Positions 1 to 11,285 of a DNA stretch of 64,000 nt are shown here, one piece after another; the stretch's first letter is position 1; every line of letters begins with the position of its first letter. Both the position numbers and the translations under genes were made by a program. This DNA is from Penelope pileata (Eukaryota; Chordata; Aves; Galliformes; Cracidae), in assembly GCA_013396635.1 (NCBI GenBank), contig WBMW01005478.1:1-64000 (forward strand). The letters are read 5' to 3'. The notes under the pieces are model-generated. The model ran no database searches, was not told where the DNA came from, and worked only from the letters and a program-made list of their open reading frames with translations.

Positions 1-19
1 CTGCAATTCTATGATTCTG
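1..19 (+). repeat. CR1 3' tail cut by the window edge
   Basis: The first bases match the end of a CR1 LINE: 'ctgcaattctatgattctg' is the reverse complement of the CR1 start seen at 10938-10956. The body of the element must lie to the left of the window. Only the tail is visible, so subfamily and length are unknown. Confidence 0.75.
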
Positions 20-2240
20 AAATCATTACAAATATATAGACAAGCACATAGAGATATACATAAATGCTGGCATGTGCTTGAAGCTGTTTCCAAAAGCTAT
101 ACATGTGTATTTGTGTGTGCAAATTTAGATCTAGTGTATCTGCTTTTATGTGGATATTTGTATTATATTTATATGCAACACATATTTTAACGTTTATTTA
201 AAATATTTTGCTAATTTCTATATCTGCATGAAGGCTGTAATTTAGGTTGCTATTTTCACAAACATGCTGAATTCCAATAGAAAGTTCCATTACTTCCTTG
301 TATTTCTATTCAAAATTCAACTTGTTGCCTTTCTTGTGTCATGACACACAATTGTGAATACAGACTAATCGCATCAAGTTTCCTCAGTTCTTAGTACAGA
401 ATAATATTGTTATACCTTTAGGAAACTAATATAATAAAATCATCAAACAAAGTCTCACCTAATTTGTATGTCTTTTGATGTTATATCCAATTACCTGAGA
501 AAAAAACTGATCCAGTTCATTATTGATTATGGAATTTATTTCAGTGGAAGGAAAGGGTTTTATTTCAAGTTAAAAAAAGAAAAGCTTGTGCCAGACAGGG
601 CTGGGCTTGCTTCAAATTGTTCTACAAGGAACTACATACAATAAAGTTAAAGGATGAGGAGAGTTCCCAGCAGAGCAAATGCATCTTCATCTTTCATTGT
701 CATATCCCATTAGAACTAAATGACATGAATCCAAAAGCAATTTGGATTTCTTTGGGCAGATATGCAATCTATAGAGAGGCATTCAGTAGTATTCTGCAGA
801 GACCAATTTAGAAGCATTGAAGAGTTTCAGGTCCTAAAAATTCCAGCTTATTTTGTACTAAACACACATATGCATCAAAACCTGCTAGTCCTACTAGCAT
901 AATATGTGCTGGAATACATACAACAGAGAGAACAGGAAAGATAAGTGTACAGTTTTATAAACAAATGGGAACAGAAGTTGATAGGCATCTGGATAATGAT
1001 ACAAGATTTTAATAGTTTCAATCACCATATCAATAGACAGATAATTTTAGTTGTAGTGACTCAAATTATTTGTAGAATGAAATTAATAAAAATGTTAAAA
1101 TGTAAAAGCATAAACATTGCTAAAGTAGCTTCTAGAGCAACTATTACTGAAAATAAAATGACAAATTATTGAATAATAGTATTTTTGTACTTCATACTTC
1201 TATAAATTAAATAGGAAGAAGAGTTAGGAAAAGGAAGTTAATAACACTTTAAATTACTATTTGAAGAACTAGTCTATCTGTAATATTTAAATATATACTT
1301 ATTTTTAAGATTCTTACCCTAAGTTTCAATACCTTGTCAAAAATCAAGCCAACTAATCAGAGGAAATGTAGGGAACAGGAATGAAAATGAGCAAATAACT
1401 AGTAGTGATGATGTTTATTCACAGACTAGTTCTTACATTGAGTAATCATTACACTGAGATTTAAATTTAAAGGTTACCATACACATGTAAAATGCTTTAA
1501 AAATTTGGAGTGTGTATTTCATTCCTAACTACTAACCATCATTCCACAATATGTACCTATACCAAAGATCAGAATTCATTTGTATGTTAATATCTTACTA
1601 GCAGTGATTTTCCAATCTGTTTATATAGACCCAGTCCAGGCACTGTTAAAGTAAGAATGAAAACTTTAATGGGGCTTACTTCCCAGGTAATAAGGAGAAG
1701 TTCCATCTGTTTAAAGTTTTCCAAAACATTTCCACTGGTAGCAGAGATGCCTAAACAACATTCTGCCAGTATAATGGATGAATTCATGGATAGTTCCCAT
1801 GTTCTTGTCGGCATCATTCCCTCTCTTATGTTATATGGCTTGGAGGATTCCCATTTATGTCCCATTTATGAACTTGCCAAAAGCTGATAAGCTACAGCAG
1901 GTCTACAGCATTGTTAGCATTTTTGCTGATCTACTGAAGTGAAGTAACTCACAAGAGCTAAGCATCAAGGTGAGCTGAGTAAGGACTGTGCAAACAAGAC
2001 AAGGACAAAATGAGATGGAGGAGCACTTCCCCCCTTTTTGCTACCTGGCTAGTTCACTTCAGATAAATAAACTATTTCTGTAGGCATGCTTTACTGTTAC
2101 TAATGTTTTGATGCAAGAACTGGATGAAATTATCTTGTCCTTTCTCTCAATTCCATTAGTGGTGTTAAGTTAGAGATGTGTGCCAATGCCATGAATTAAA
2201 TTCAGGAAGAGTAAAAATTGAGGTTAGCAATCACACACGT
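20..2240. other. AT-rich unique DNA, no gene seen
   Basis: No recognisable gene, repeat family or RNA is visible. Short open frames exist at 617-811, 945-1172 and on both strands around 1587-1887. None has a recognisable domain, and open frames on both strands of the same stretch argue for chance. Composition is typical of avian intergenic or intronic DNA. Confidence 0.6.
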
Positions 2241-3083
2241 CATAGAATTACATCATAGAATCATATCATAGAACAGCTTGGGTTGGAAGGGACTTAAAGA
2301 TCATCTAGTTCCAACCCCCTGCCATGGACAGGGTTGCCAGCCACTAGGATCAGGTTGCTGAGGGCTCCATCCAGCCTGGCCTTGGACATCTCCAGGGATG
2401 GGGCATCCACAGCTTCTCTGGGCAGCCTCTTCCAGGGCCTCACAACTCTCTGAGTAAGTAAATTATTCATAATATCTAACCTGAATTTCCCTTCTTTTAG
2501 TTTAAACCCATTCCCCCTTGTCCTATCACTATCAGAATATGTAAAATGTCATTTCCCTTCCTTTTTATAAGATTCCTTCAAGTACTGGAAGGCCACTATA
2601 AGGTCTTCCCCAGAGCCTTCTCTTCACCAGGCTGAACAAAACCAGCTTCCTCAACCTTTTCTCATAAAAGAGATTCTCCAGCCCCCTCATCATATTGATA
2701 GCCCTTCTCTGACCCACTTCGTGTCTTTTGTTCTGGGGGCCCCAGGCCTGGACACAGTACTCCAGATGGGGCCTCTCAAAGGCAGAGTAGAGATGGACAA
2801 TCCCCTCCCTCTCCATGCTTTACACCTCCCTTTTGGTGCTGCCTAGGACACTGTCGGCCTTCTGGGCTGCAAGAGCATACTGCTGGCTCAGGTCCAACTT
2901 TTTGTCCACCAGGACACCCAAGTCCTCCTCAGAGTTGCTCTAAAGGATTTCTTCTTCCAGCCTGTGTGCATATCTGGGATTGCCCCAACCCAAGTGCAAC
3001 ACCTTGCACTTGGCCTTGTTGGACCTCATTTGGTTCATGTGGGCCCACTTTTCAAGTCTGTTCCAGTCCCTCTGGATGGCACC

Positions 3084-3584
3084 TGTTATGCAAAAGTGAC
3101 AGTGACTCTATGTAAGGTTTACCAATTCCAAAGAAAGCACTTGGAGGTGAGCTCAGATTCATCACTTTAATAGAGGGTCACTCATGATATGGGGGCAGCA
3201 GTCCGGTAGTCTACACCAATACAGGTGCCAGTGGTGGCATGCCAGCAAGGGGTTTGCCAGATGCCGGTGGTGGTGGGCCAACTAGGGATTCGCCAAGTGC
3301 CAGTGGCAGCAGGCCAGCAAGAATTTTGGGCCCCCTCTTAGTACCGTGCCTGTATATATAACAGCAGGAGACAAATGCAGCATTGCTTATCAGGATAAGC
3401 AATGTTGTTCACAAAAAACAAGGGTAGTTTTTACAGTTACAGAACAGTTTCTCACAAACAAGTTTTCATCTAGCTTTGTGCAGAAGCACAGGCTGAGGCA
3501 GTACACTTGTGTTCCCAAGCTAATATAAGCCCTTTCTCATGGGCTAGTCACCTGTGCAGGCTCTAATCTGTATTTTTCCACACA
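3084..3584 (-). mobile_element. solo LTR inserted in CR1
   Basis: The CR1 homology is interrupted after 'ctggatg' and resumes with 'gcatcccttcc'. The insert of about 501 bp begins TG and ends CA. It is flanked by 'gcacc' on the left and 'gcatc' on the right, a 5-bp target duplication with one mismatch. Minus orientation is favoured: in that direction a TATA-like 'ttatatata' (about 3352-3360) is followed by an 'attaaa' polyadenylation-like signal (about 3166-3171) and some 85 bp of U5. No internal viral genes accompany it, so it is a solo LTR left by recombination. Family not named. Confidence 0.6.
3222..3330. repeat. three imperfect ~36-bp repeats inside the LTR
   Basis: Three consecutive variants of a unit beginning 'gtgccagtgg' and containing 'ggccagcaagg' or 'ggccaactaggg' follow each other. 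They form a degenerate GC-rich minisatellite within the LTR. Such arrays are common in LTR U3 or R regions. Exact unit borders are approximate. Confidence 0.5.
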
Positions 3585-4115
3585 GCATCCCTTCCTTCTA
3601 TTGTGTCAACTGCACCTTTCAGCTTTGCGTCATCAGCAAACTTGCTGAGCGTGTACTCAAGCCCCCTATGTCATTGATATAGATGCTGAAGAGCACCAGT
3701 CCCAAGATGGACCCCTGGGGGACACCACCCATGACAAACCTCCACTTGCACATAGATTCATTGACAACAACCCTCCGGCTGTGACCATCCAACCAGCTCT
3801 TTATCCACTAAACCATCCACCCCTCAAATCCATATTTCTCCAACTTAGAGATAAGAATGTGGTGTGGGACCATGTCATAGGCCTTGCATAAGTCCATGTA
3901 GACAACATCAGCTGCCCTTTCTTTGTCCATCAATGCCATCACTCCATCATAGAAGGCCACCAGATTGGTCAGGCACAATCTGCTCTTGGTGAAGCTGTAC
4001 TGGCTGTCCTGGATCACCTCCTTGTCTTGCATGTGCCTTAATGTATCTTCCAGGAGGATCTGTTTCAAGATCCTCCCAGGCACAGAAGTGAGGGTCACTG
4101 GCATGTAGTTCTCTT

Positions 4116-4542
4116 AGAATCATAGAATCATANCCAGTTTTGTTGGCCTTCTCTGAACACGTTCCAGGCCTTGATGTCTTTCTTGTAGTGAGGGGCCCAA
4201 AACTGAACACAGTACTCGAGGTGCGGCTGCACCAGAGCTGAGTACAGGGGGATGATCACCTCCCTGCTCCTGCTGGTTACACTATTTCTAATACAGGCCA
4301 GGATGCCATTGGCCTTCCTGGCCACCTGGGCACACTGTCGGCTCATGTTCAGCTGAGCACCAACCAACACCCCCAGGTCCTTTTCCTCTATGCAGTCTTC
4401 AAGCCAATCTGCCCCAAGCCTATAGCGTTGCATGGGGTTATTGTGGCCAAAGTGCAGGACCCGGCACTTGGCCTTATTGAACCTCATCCCATTGGCCTCA
4501 GCCCAGCTATCCAGCCTATCCAGATCCCTCTGAAGGGCCTCC
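4116..4542 (-). mobile_element. younger CR1 nested inside the older CR1
   Basis: The older CR1 breaks at 'gtagttctctt' and resumes after a second 'ctctt' (4543-4547). This gives a 5-bp target duplication CTCTT at 4111-4115 and 4543-4547. The insert starts with the CR1 tail 'agaatcatagaatcata', then a single N at 4133, then jumps to the ORF2 C-terminal region (minus-strand frame 4128-4487 with 'MRFNKAKCRVLHFGHNN'). The usual 3' untranslated segment of a few hundred bases is missing at the N, so that piece was probably lost in assembly or is a real deletion. The 5' end is truncated at about 4542. Confidence 0.75.
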
Positions 4543-4654
4543 CTCTTGATCTTACTGTCTTGAAAACGGGAGCAATGTTGCCATTTTTGAAGTCACCAGG
4601 TATTTTACCTGACAGTCATGACTTTTCAAATGTGTTAGAGAGTGGATTGGCAAC

Positions 4655-4961
4655 TGTAGGGAAATTGTTGGTCATGGCCTGAACGGATTATTGAGCACGT
4701 GATGGAAGGGCGTGGTTGGCCTTGGGAGCACAGGTAGATTGTTTACTCCTGCGTTCTCTTGTGACCAGAAGAGATGTGTTCGGGGGTAGGGTTGCTTGGT
4801 GCTTGTGTAAGGACCAGCCAGCAGCAGAAGCAGCATAGCAACTGAAGCGGGAGTGGAGCTCAGGAAAGGGGCAGCTTGGAGAAAGAAGTAACCTTGAGGT
4901 AGAGCTCTCACTTTGGATGAGACAATGGTGTAGTTATGTGCATTTGCAACTTTTCAGTATA
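4655..4961. mobile_element. second LTR-like insertion in the CR1
   Basis: Sequence from 'tgtagggaaattgttggtca' to about 4961 does not belong to CR1 and is GC-richer than its surroundings. It is bounded by 'gcaac' at 4650-4654 and again at 4962-4966, a perfect 5-bp duplication, and CR1-like sequence continues afterwards. It starts TG but ends TA rather than CA, so the right border is uncertain. It reads like an avian endogenous-retrovirus LTR. No coding sequence is seen. Confidence 0.5.
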
Positions 4962-4985
4962 GCAACCACATCAACTGGTTTCAAC

Positions 4986-6264
4986 AGTGTTTAAATCTGA
5001 TGTGGACTCTTCTGCTGGTATACATATAGCACTGCATAAACGAAGTGCTCATTTGATACAAACAAATATTTCCAGTTTAGATTTACTGAAGAAAAAATTA
5101 ATGATACAAGCAGGCATTGTGTCCATTTGTGTCCATCCCTCTGTAACCAGTAGTAAACCAATACATAAACATAAATTCAGAGGAAAAAACTCCTTGTGGT
5201 CTATTAATTCAACAGTACTACTATAATGAACTTATCTGTGCCTCACAGGTGAATATGAAAGTGTATAACAGTGGAGGAAACATGGATAAAGTGTTTTTCT
5301 CTAAAATTGTGAATTTAAGTATCTGGTTCAGCACTGCAGTGCAGACATCTAATTTAGCAAAAAGAAAGTGTAATATTGGAGATCTGAAGAAAGCAAAATG
5401 TGAGGTGAAGAGGGCAAGAAATATACTGATTGTGATGAGATGATGTGCTGTTATGGTTTACACATATATCTTTTTCTGGATACAAGTTTTCCTACAGCCA
5501 TCTCCAGGTGCTTAGCATTTCTTCCGTCCATTCTGACTCCTAGGCAGAATTTATCACCACTCTGTTATGTTGGCTCTTCTACCAAGACAGATTCAGTGTT
5601 CTGTCTTATGAAAAAACTTGTTTTAAAACCCATTAACTCAACCTAGCTCACTTTGACTGCAATTTTGACGCTATCAGCTTTGCTGAGAAACTTTAAGGAG
5701 TGATAATAGCCAGCGAGGTGTGATGGGATGAGCACCTGGGAAAGTAACTCTTTTATCTGTTTGCAAAGCACACTTCTTCATGCACACTTTTGGGTTAACA
5801 TAGCAGCAGTAGTGACTGTTGCTCTACAAAAACAGCTCTGTAACTACGTTTTGGAGTGTGTGTGAAGCTAAGTAAATTCTTCCTCTCTGACAATCTTGAA
5901 TGATTTTATTTGGACAGAGTACCAGTGAACTGAGTACTGAGGACAGCTCTTGGATTCATGAATGCTTTGTGAAAGGTATTGCTAAGGTCGTTTACTAAAC
6001 TGACAAGTAACTGAAATATATACCAGTGCATTTATTCATCAGCCCAGCAGATGAGAAAGAGAGAGGCAATTTTAAGAATAAGAAAGGATGGATAAATATA
6101 CCCGGTCTATTTTTCTGTGTTGGAAGGCTGAAAATCTGTGCATTTGTGTTTGAACAGTACAAGTTTTCAGCTATGACTGTAAAGGTGTTGTTTAGTCCAT
6201 GTTCCAATCAAAAAGATTATCATTAATAAGTAAGGAAGAGTTACTATTTTGACATTTATTCTTA
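4986..6264. other. AT-rich unique DNA
   Basis: Nothing recognisable. Small open frames at 4987-5226, 5249-5443 and 5440-5646 have no identifiable domain, no codon-use signal and no supporting splice context. Confidence 0.55.
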
Positions 6265-6420
6265 TAAAATCTTAAGGCTGAAAGGGACCTCAGGAGTTTA
6301 TTTAGTCCATACTCCACCTCAGGCAAGCTTATCTATACCTAGATCATTCACATTTATCTGATCTGGTGTTCTAGAAGTCGTTTGATGAAGATTCCCTAGA
6401 ATTTCTATACAGTCTTTTCT
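6265..6420 (-). repeat. ancient CR1-type 3' fragment
   Basis: 'aaggctgaaagggacctcaggag' followed by 'tagtccatactccacctcaggcaagc' matches the usual CR1 3' region read on the minus strand ('ggaagggacctcaagaggtcat...agtccaaccccctgc'). It is highly eroded and lacks the tail repeats, so it is an old copy. Borders are approximate. Confidence 0.55.
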
Positions 6421-8403
6421 GGTTTGATAAATCCTTGTTGCTTGGAAAGAGGAAGTGTGTTTGGCGGAAAAAGAGAGGGGATATCCTCCCAGATAATTCT
6501 CTAATATACAGTTCTAAGAACAGAGAAATAAGCAAAAGTCAGTTTATGAGGGAGAAATATAACTAGTTTTGACTCTTCTTTTTTGTTACTTTGCCAAGAG
6601 ATGGAGGACAGCTAGAATGAGAGATTTTATATCACACATTTGTACTCATCCAACTGTTGTCATTAAACCACTGACAATGAAATGAATCAAATAAAGGCTT
6701 AGCTACACAAGGTATTAGGCCGCATAAGAGAACTTTCTGCCCTATTCATAGATACCATTCAGCTGCTTAATTTTTTTTCTTTTTTCTGTAGAACTCTAAT
6801 AAATCTTCCTTTTATTCCCTCAGAAATGAACATGACTGTGGTTGGGAGAGAGATGTTCTTTCATGATGTTCTGAGAGGAACTGATCTGTGTCCTTTTAAG
6901 AGGCAGAATAGCACATCTAAATCTAAAGGCAAAAAACATCACAGCATTTGTAATCAGATCAAAACCCCTTTCTTTCAAATATCTAATTGATATTTAGAAA
7001 TTTATTTCTACTTAAAAGAAAGAGGTGATCATGCTTTATTGGACAACTGACCAGAGCATTCATCTTGAGTATGGTTCAACATCAATGTCACTTTTGTCTT
7101 CAGCTGGATTCGTAGAAGAACTTCTCGTATCAGATCCTTCCGAGACAAGATCAATGTTTTTGCATTTCCTCTATCCTGGATTAATGCATTAATCAAGAGA
7201 TTGAAGAGAGTGAATTTAGTTTTCCTCAGAGATAGTTACTGAGCCCTACACAAAAGCTTGTTTTCTTATTTATTTATTACTAGTTTCCTCAAAATTAGAA
7301 CTCCGATTCCAATTAAAAATCATGTAAGTAATTGTATCTTAAAAAAAAAAAAAAAAACCTTGAGGCGTTTTATTTGCCTTGATGGGACAAAATTAAATTT
7401 TAAAGGTTAAGAAATTGATGAGAAATGAAAGTATTCTTCTCTAGACAATTTTATTAAGAATAAATGACTAAAAACTTAGATATAACAATTAAAATAATAA
7501 TGAAACAAAATCTTAAAAGATATTGTAAACACCAGAGCTGGTAATCTTGAATTACAGTTGACGACAATTTCCTGTCGTGCATCTGAGGTTTTTATGATAA
7601 ATTTGTTAAATTTAATTTCTTTGGGCATAAAAACAGAAAGAAATTTAGATGTATGCAAAGAGCAGCAGATAAAGCTCCCTTTTTTCTTCTTTTTTTTTAG
7701 CAAAATTCAGTCAGATATGTCTGAGAAAGTGTTATTTTGCCTATGTTTCAAACAAACAACAAGAGTTCTTGAAAAGAACTAGTGATTTTGGCAATATGTC
7801 ATTACAGAGACAGGAAATGATTCACCAGGTGTTAAATGTGCCAAGTTCTACAGTCTTTAGCAAAAGTAGAGTGTACCTCTCCAATGTGGTTTTACATTCA
7901 TTCAGTAGACATTAGTATCTTTCCTATTATATCTTACACAAAGTGATTATTGCTAAATACACTTCATCCTCTCACAGCTCTTAGGGCACATACACTGTTA
8001 CAAAGCTGTCTCCCAAAGCCTGACGTGCTTTTCGTATGTAGTTTCTTTATTATTTCGAGAAGGATAGTCTTCATATTTTACTTCTTGAGGTAATATTTTG
8101 TGACAATACTTCTTTCCTAATACATAAAAAACAAATGCAGTCTTCTTCCCCAGAAACATTCCAGAAATGTATGTTTAAATTATTTGATCATCAAAATAAA
8201 TTAAAAAAAAAGAGAGAAGGGAACTATCATTTAGAAAGTTGATCAAATGCTACTTTTTAAATTAAAACAAACCTCAGACTTGGAATGAGACGCTCTGAGG
8301 GTGCCCTCCACTATCTGAATGATTTTTTCTTTGTTGTAGAAAAATGAAAGAATTTAATTTTGCATTAGAAAAACATTTCCTGTAGGTTTACAGATGTAAG
8401 CCT
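6421..8403. other. AT-rich unique DNA with A/T runs
   Basis: No gene or named repeat. It contains an A17 run at 7341-7357 and a T-rich stretch near 7680-7700. The overlapping open frames on opposite strands at 7476-7782 are low-complexity chance ORFs. Confidence 0.55.
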
Positions 8404-8926
8404 TTCCATTTATTCGGCACTGGTAGAGCCACTTCTGAAGTAATGAATTCAGTCCTGGACTCCTCAGTACAAGAGTGACACTAGAAAAAAATCCAGTGAA
8501 GGGCCATGAAAATGGTGAAGTGAATGAAGTATCTGTCCTTTGAGAAGAGGCTGAGAGAGCTGGGACTGTTCAGCCTGGAGAAAAGGAGGCTCAGGGGGTC
8601 ATATCAATGTGTATAAATACCTAGAGGGAGGGTGCAGAGAAGACAGAGCCAGGCTTTTTTCAGCGGTGCCCAGCGTCAGGACAAGAAGCATGGGCACAAA
8701 ATGGAATACAGGAGGTTCCCTCAGAACACCAGGAAGCACTTCTGAGATGTGGAGGCTACATAGCACTGGCACATGCAGCCCAGGGAGTTCATGAACTCTC
8801 CACCTCTGGAGATATTCAAAAAACATCTTGGTCAATCTGCTCTAGGTGATCCTGCTGGAGAAGGGGGATTGGAGCAGAAGGCCTCCAGCAGTCTCATTCA
8901 ACCTCAGCCATTGTATGATTCTATGA
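8404..8926 (+). mobile_element. CR1 3' fragment, plus strand
   Basis: A plus-strand, 5'-truncated CR1. It starts in the ORF2 C-terminal region ('actcctcagtacaagagtgac'), continues through the conserved 'gagctgggactgttcagcctggagaa' stretch and ends with 'attgtatgattctatga'. Frameshifts and stops leave no intact frame. It lies about 250 bp upstream of another, older plus-strand CR1. Confidence 0.85.
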
Positions 8927-9169
8927 GTCAGCAATTTTGGATTACATCTTCGGCTTCAATCTTGAGGTTAAACAACAAACCAACAAAAGAAAGAAACATC
9001 TTCTCAAAGTAGCCTTGTGTTAGGTTAAATACTGATTTTGGAGTTGAACAATAGGTCTTGACTGCTGTATCATCCTAAGAAATAATACTGTTACTGAGAA
9101 TGTAATTTTTATTATTTACAAAATGAAAATAAAATCATCATGCAATTGTATATTTAACTTAGAAATCAA
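8927..9169. other. short AT-rich spacer between two CR1 copies
   Basis: AT-rich sequence with no recognisable feature. It may be unique DNA or the eroded 5' part of the next CR1. Confidence 0.4.
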
Positions 9170-9856
9170 GATTTCTCAAGGCCAATAAAACACAGAAATG
9201 GAAGTCTGCAACAGCAAGAACCAGCAGGAGGAAAAGAATTCCCCCAAAGCCTGAGGTGCCCATGCAGAATTTCTTCATTGCTGTGTTGACTGAAGAGGAA
9301 AGACCTGTCACATCAAAAGAGATACTGGAGCTAACTAAGTGGTATAACAACCAGTGTAACCAAGAAAAGGAGATAGATGACAGTTGTAAATGACTCTCTT
9401 TTGAGAGATACAGCGGTACCCACTTGCCAACCATGCTCTCATGTCAGAAATGTCACCAAGAGACGACCAAGCCTTGCGCAGCCCACTAACTATTATCCGC
9501 TGCTATTGGTTCATGTGGGCACCAGTGATACAGCCAGAAGCAGTCTGAGGAGTGTCAAGGACTACGGAGCCCTGGGAGTAGCAGTAAGGGACTCTGGAAA
9601 GCAGGTGTTTTTTTCATCAGTCCTTCCAGTCAAAGGGGAGGGATTTGAAAGGGCCAGTTGAATCTGATGAATCTACAAATGGCTACAGGGCTGATGCCAC
9701 AGCCAGGAATTTGGCTACTTAGATCATGGGACTCACTTTGAGAAACTTGCTCAGGTCCGAGGAGGGAAAAAGTGTATTTAGTTACAAATTTGACTACTTG
9801 GTGAAGAAAACCTTAAAGCTGCTGGGGGAGGGAAACATTGATATCAGTGTTAACAA

Positions 9857-10269
9857 GATATCCTAGATTTTCCTATCTCTGCCATACGGACAGCATCAGT
9901 TCAGGGATAGCGCCTAAAGAGCAGCACAAAGAAATACCAGCCAGTAAGTCAGTTACATTAGGGACACAACGTAAATGTCTCTACCTAAATGTGCATAGCA
10001 TGGGAAATAAGCAGTGTGAACAAGAATTTTTAGCCTTAGTTTCAGGGCTATGATATCATAGGNGATATCCTAGATTTTCCTATCTCTGCCAAGAGATAGG
10101 AAAAGGAACAGGGATAGCGCCTAAAGAGCAGCACAAAGAAATACCAGCCAGTAAGTCAGTTACATTAGGGACACAACGTAAATGTCTCTACCTAAATGTG
10201 CATAGCATGGGAAATAAGCAGTGTGAACAAGAATTTTTAGCCTTAGTTTCAGGGCTATGATATCATAGG
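9857..10269 (+). repeat. 206-bp direct duplication around a single N
   Basis: Bases 9857-10062 and 10064-10269 are the same 206-bp segment of the old CR1 ('gatatcctagattttc' to 'atgatatcatagg'), separated by one N at 10063. They are essentially identical except for one patch of about 17 bases (9885-9901 against 10092-10108). The N and equal lengths point to an unmerged contig overlap rather than a biological duplication. Confidence 0.85.
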
Positions 10270-10937
10270 CCTCAGTGAGATGTAGTAGGCTTGCATGACT
10301 GGAGTGCTGTGTTGGATGGCTACAGGCTTTTCAGGATAGGCAGGGAAGAAGATGATGTAGGGTAGCCCTCTACATTAAGTGATGTTTGGACTGTATGGGT
10401 CTTAGTTACAGTGATGAAAGTAAGAGATTGTCTGAGACTGATGAGGAATTTGACTGTGCTGACTCAAACAACTGGAGAACAATACAGAATGGAATCTAAA
10501 TGACTTGAGTCAGAAGTTTTAAGATTTATGAACCCTCATGCTGTGGAGGCAGAGTGGTGGGCTGTTTATCTTTACTTCCTCTTACGGACAGCATCAGTTT
10601 GTTCTTACTGCTGAAAAAAATCAGCTGAAGAAAAAACATCAGCTGAGGGAAAAACATCAATATTAACTGAGGATCTGGCACATGACCATCAGAGACCTTT
10701 GTTGAAAACTCCTGAATCTTCTAAACACAACTGGGTTGCCATGTCAACAGCAGTCTCAGACCAACTGGACTATAAAAGGGTGAGCACACGTTTAACTTTG
10801 TTGACCCACCACCCACGGATCAAGATACCTGACTCAAGACAATGTTAGATCCAAGAAAATAGTGAAATATTTCTCTTCCTTTCTTTCCTCTTGATTTCTT
10901 TTACATGGTATTGTCTAGTGGTTTTTTGCCTAAATTT

Positions 10938-11143
10938 CAGAATCATAGAATTGCAGGAGTTGGAAGGGGCCTCTAGAGATCATTGAGTCCAATCCCCTGC
11001 TAAAGCAGGTTGCCTTCAGCAGGTCACACAGATAGGTGTCCAGACGGCTCTTGAATATCTCCAGAGAAGGAGACTCCACAACCTCCCGGGGCAGCCTGTT
11101 CCAGTGCTCCATCACCCTCAGCGTAAAGAATTTCTAGTGCATN
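10938..11143 (-). mobile_element. short CR1 nested in the LTR
   Basis: It starts with the CR1 3' end 'cagaatcatagaattgcagg' and 'gttggaaggggcctctagag', then the usual '...ctccacaacctcccggggcagcctgttccagtgctcc'. It is 5'-truncated after about 200 bp and ends at a single N (11143), so the true length is uncertain. Confidence 0.85.
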
Positions 11144-11155
11144 CTCTTAATCTTA

Positions 11156-11285
11156 AATTTGCCTTAAAGTAGTTGATAAGGAAATAACACCTACTCCAAG
11201 TACCCTTATCCATAATACTTACTAATTGTTGTTAGAAAGTTGCCTAATTTTGCCTTGAAGTAGTTGATTAATTGTTGTTAGAAAG
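11156..11285 (+). repeat. imperfect direct duplication in the LTR 3' part
   Basis: 'ttgccttaaagtagttgat' and 'taattgttgttagaaag' occur at 11156-11177 and 11223-11239. They occur again as 'ttgccttgaagtagttgat' plus 'taattgttgttagaaag' at 11246-11285. The second copy lacks the 45 bases that separate the two motifs in the first copy. It lies just before the AATAAA signal. Confidence 0.75.

Larger units (their letters stand above)
2241..4985 (-). mobile_element. CR1 LINE, minus strand, split by three insertions
   Basis: A long 5'-truncated CR1 on the minus strand. Its 3' end is at the left ('catagaatcatatcatagaa' tail, then the conserved 'ggttggaagggac' block). Going right it passes through the 3' untranslated region, the ORF2 C-terminus and the reverse transcriptase (RT). 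The frame at 3808-4104 on the minus strand carries an RT motif-A-like 'DVVYMDLCKAYD' preceded by 'LTNLVAFYDGV', as in CR1 ORF2. Three insertions interrupt it: an LTR at 3084-3584, a younger CR1 at 4116-4542 and an LTR at 4655-4961. CR1 sequence resumes after each, and short CR1-like sequence after 4961 ('gcaaccacatcaactgg') marks the far end. Stops and frameshifts make it non-functional. The right boundary is approximate. Confidence 0.85.

Noticed and set aside
1587..1887. Overlapping 92- and 76-residue frames as a small gene
   Set aside because: Open frames on both strands, no domain, no splice or promoter context.
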